Assembly: GCA_028564675.1 (NCBI GenBank)
Contig: JAOVVO010000087.1
Span: 62,001 to 126,000 of the forward strand
Direction: 5' to 3'
Source: Onchocerca lupi
Taxonomy: Eukaryota; Nematoda; Chromadorea; Rhabditida; Onchocercidae
DNA length: 64,000 bases
A program made the position numbers and the translations under genes. Under the pieces are notes generated by a model. The model was not told the DNA's origin. It did no database searches and worked only from the letters and a program-made list of their open reading frames with translations. Shown in pieces: positions 60,967-64,000 of the stretch. How positions within the stretch are numbered: the stretch's first letter is position 1; each line of letters begins with the position of its first letter.

Positions 60967-63711
60967 CATTTCAATTATCTATTTCATTTAAATGTTATTT
61001 TCCAATATTTAATTCAAAACGAAATTGTTGACTCATTTTTGCGTAAATTAACCAACAAATGTAGTGCTGTTTGTAATAGATTGAAAGATTTCTTAGATTC
61101 ATTTTTTTTCTTCCTGAACATTTCCAGAAAAGTTTCTTCAAATAAGTTTTCTTCGATACAAATCTATTTTAATAGTCATCATGGAATCCACAAATAGAAA
61201 ATGATCATAATGAAAAGACTGATTCGGATTCATTATTGATCTTTTTTGAAAAATGGAAAAATCACACTATTTCTAGGTGTATGTGAAGAAATAAAATATA
61301 TAATAATTATGACATCTTTGCATATTTAAAGAATTGCATTCCTTCTTGTTAAGATATATGCGTCCCAAAATTTGATGTCACATAATTTATTGAATGAAAT
61401 TTTACGAATAGAAAAACAAATTAATGGAGACAAAATTTTTAAATAATGAAAACTTGAAGAAAAATAATTCCATTTGTAGTAATAATTTTGTGGAATTAGC
61501 ATCTCACCATGATTCCAATGAAAAACTGAAATTCATCACATTTTCAGAAATATCAAAAGTGGTTCATCACTTCTTTTTCTACCAGTTTTATTATTTGATT
61601 TGATAAGTGAACGAAAGGGAATACAACAAAGAAAATGAGTAAGCAAATAATTATTGAGAAAAATCAAACATACAAATTTGATTTCTCCTCTTTCACATCC
61701 TCAAATGGCAGTGAATTTTGACTAGATATTAATAAATTACTTTTTTAAATTAAAAGACAAAGATATATGAAAAAATAATAAAATGACAAGTATAGATTGA
61801 AGAAATCAATCATCCCATGAATTTTACAACAAAAATTTCACTTATAAAAAGAGAAATAGAAATAAAGACAATCTATTTTTTTATAATATCTAATCCTTTC
61901 AGCACTAGCAATCTGCCATTCTTTTGAAAACCCTTAATTTATCCTTATCATCTAATTTTTATTAACTCACTTAGACTCTTTTTTAATTTCTACTTAAATA
62001 TATACGTCCCGCACTTTCAACTCTCAATTTAATTCAAAATAAGCAACATACGGTTTAGAAGAAATGAAGGATTTCTAAATTTCTATTCCTTTATAACAAT
62101 TCGACCTCAGTCTATTATATCGATTTTTACATGCCATTTGTCGTTATTGTCCTCATACGAAATCTGAATTTTTCGAGATATCTAAGATGCACATAGCAAT
62201 TTTTTGAAATTTACCATTAATAAGAATCACGTACTTTACCCAATACTCTGATGATCTTAAGCTCATCTTATGACTAGAGTATCAACTAAGGATAAATTTC
62301 TGTGGAAAAAATCAGGAAAAACATCAAGAATGACGGAATAGTTTTCATTGCTTTACCAATTTATACCTAATAAATATTTATTCAACAATTACAATAACAT
62401 TATGAAATTCAATCTAGTTACTCATTTCAATTTTCAACAGTCTATATATCTGTCATAATGACTAACAATGAAAGGCATACATCAATGAGCAACATATATA
62501 TATCGTAACCTGTTTAAATATGAAGAAAAAAAAGAGGAAGACGGAAGAGTAATTTGGGAAAGTATTATTTTATGAATGAGATTTTCAATAATATTATCGA
62601 AACGGACAATGAAACAATCATTCCAGTCTCAAAATTAGATATATAAATAGCTTAATAATGTAATGCATTAATAAGCAGGAAGTAAATGAAAAGCTAAAAA
62701 AAAATATAGTTCATCTACTTAACTTTTATACAGCAAAAATTTACTATATAATATAGTTTTTCACAAGACAAAAATACCACTTCATCCTATCCATGTCTAA
62801 TCCAAACTGGATTTAATCAAAATAAATTTTTAACTCTAATAGTAGATTATTCAACCGTTTACTAAATAGATAAAGATTCTAATCGCCGTTGATCGTTTCA
62901 ACCAACAAACAAATTGAACAAAATGATTTCATTATTAGTTCCTGAACTCTTCCCGAAATATTTCACGTAAGTCTGTGTGCAAGACGTAGTTTACTATTTT
63001 GAGAGATGATCTCCATCGTATAATATGTAAGTTGGTGTGATGAAGCATCCATTCTGCTAAATTAGCAGACAATAATTTTCGTTGTATCGTTGCTTTGATT
63101 CATGCAGATGAAGCATGCAACATATCATTATTCGAATCGGTTGATCTGTTGTAAAAGTCATGCATTTCATGCTAACCTAATTCTACAGATGTTTGAAAAT
63201 TCGAACGTGAAGTAATATTGAAAGAGGAAAATGAAATAAATAATATAAGTTTAAATTTTCAGTGTCCATTTTAAGCTGAATACAAAAAAGGATAAGAGAA
63301 GATAAGCGATAAATATGAACAATTCAATAATACTATTCCAATAAAAAAATCGAAAACTAAAAAGTCATAATATTAAATCAGTAATCATTAGCATTTGACA
63401 GCTGATAATTTAACAAAATTTTGAAACAAAAATTGTTTCATAAAAACAAACATAATGACGAATACTATGAAGTCTCAGAAGACCTAAAATCTTTGTTAAA
63501 AATCCGATTTTAGATTTTAAATCCATACAATACTGATGTGCTTAACAGAAACAGAAAGTCAATGTAACACTCATGAGAAACGCTAAGCACATTTATTTTG
63601 TACCTGTTGTAGACTAGAAAAAAAGCAAAATTTGCTCCTCGTCATAACAATTGAAAGCAATAAGTAGAAAATCGTTCAAATTTAAAAAATTTAAAGCCAA
63701 CTTGAGCATAC

Positions 63712-63932
63712 CTCCCTGAATTGCTCGATCAGTCGCATGTCATTTGGACATCGATCAACATTTCGTAAAACCTTCTTCTCGTAGTTGTGCCTTCGATTCC
63801 TGTTCGAATAATTTTACCTTGATATGTGTATACAAAGGGAAAAAATGCAAACTGTAACATTCATATTTTAAAGATGAAATACCATCCGTCTGTTGCCGCA
63901 CCTTTGTTTTGGCTAATAAATCGTATCGACAT
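63712..63932 (-). CDS. Unrecognised protein-coding gene, first two exons
   Basis: Minus-strand exon 63932-63883 follows a strong acceptor (catttcag) that directly precedes an ATG: MSIRFISQNKGAATDGW, donor ATG|gtattt. It joins in phase 2 to exon 63799-63712 (acceptor ttcgaacag): NRRHNYEKKVLRNVDRC, then PNDMRLIEQFRE, donor GAG|gtatgc. Less AT-rich composition, good splice sites and matched phase support real coding. A 10-base mini-exon (63613-63604, tttctag|TCTACAACAG|gtac) could add STT and lead to a terminal exon near 62.95-63.16 kb, either ending LREIFREEFRN or starting DQPIRIMICC; the choice is open. The acceptor at the ATG suggests a spliced leader, or the exon may be internal. I do not recognise a family. 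Confidence 0.5.
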
Positions 63933-64000
63933 CTGAAATGAATTTCTCTTCCGAGATAGTTTTCATATCAAAATTCTCAATATTTAATCAAATATTAAAA

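Larger units (their letters stand above)
59370..63600. other. Spacer downstream of the Argonaute gene
   Basis: Holds two AATAAA signals (59796, 59946) within a 150-bp direct duplication, a 24-G tract (60076-60099), and a (CT)n(AT)n tract (about 60936-60966). From 60 to 62.9 kb the DNA is otherwise featureless and AT-rich. Between about 62930 and 63180 it is somewhat less AT-rich with short open minus-strand frames that may be terminal exons of the gene at 63.7 kb. Confidence 0.6.

Noticed and set aside
1..64000. tRNA, rRNA, CRISPR arrays, bacterial operons
   Set aside because: No tRNA cloverleaf, rRNA-like or direct-repeat/spacer pattern was seen; the genes are intron-rich eukaryotic genes. 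A tRNA or Rfam scan would settle small RNAs.

Overview
The window is an AT-rich piece of a nematode nuclear genome. Its genes have many short exons, introns with TTTCAG-type acceptors, long poly-T/poly-A runs and many private, diverged tandem repeats. The gene content (unc-13, a nematode-style Argonaute) fits a parasitic spirurid/filarial-type worm, but the genus cannot be fixed from the sequence alone. All gene models below were built by hand: exons were joined by splice signals, reading phase and family conservation, and the phases close exactly in the three complete genes.

Layout: (1) 187-18898, plus strand: the 3' part of unc-13 (synaptic vesicle priming factor), 22 exons, from the second half of the C1 zinc finger through C2B, MUN and C2C to the stop. 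Its 4.5-kb intron 8 holds diverged repeats and a possible antisense exon. (2) 22410-24297, minus strand: a complete four-exon MARVEL-type four-helix membrane protein (201 aa) whose first intron appears to be GC-AG. (3) 24298-37025: about 12.7 kb with no gene I can support, holding several unrelated minisatellites and a pair of ACGTGT palindromes. (4) 37026-43255, plus strand: a complete 12-exon ankyrin-repeat PP1 targeting subunit of the PPP1R16 (MYPT3/TIMAP) type, 530 aa, with an RVxF-like PP1 site and a C-terminal CaaX box. (5) 49338-59369, plus strand: a complete 22-exon Argonaute (934 aa) that keeps D-E-D of the slicer tetrad but has Ala in place of the last His, as in nematode WAGO-type Argonautes. 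Its sixth intron carries a decayed Helitron. (6) 63712-63932, minus strand: the first exons of an unrecognised gene.

The genes do not form a pathway. unc-13 and the MARVEL gene are convergent; the MARVEL and PPP1R16 genes are divergent across the long repeat-rich spacer; PPP1R16 and the Argonaute are in tandem. The most unusual structure is in the Argonaute gene: a Helitron 3' terminus (hairpin plus CTAG) is fused directly to a second Helitron 5' terminus (TCTATATAAATAAA), followed by a relic Rep/helicase reading frame and a GC-rich 3' hairpin, all inside an intron of a small-RNA silencing gene.
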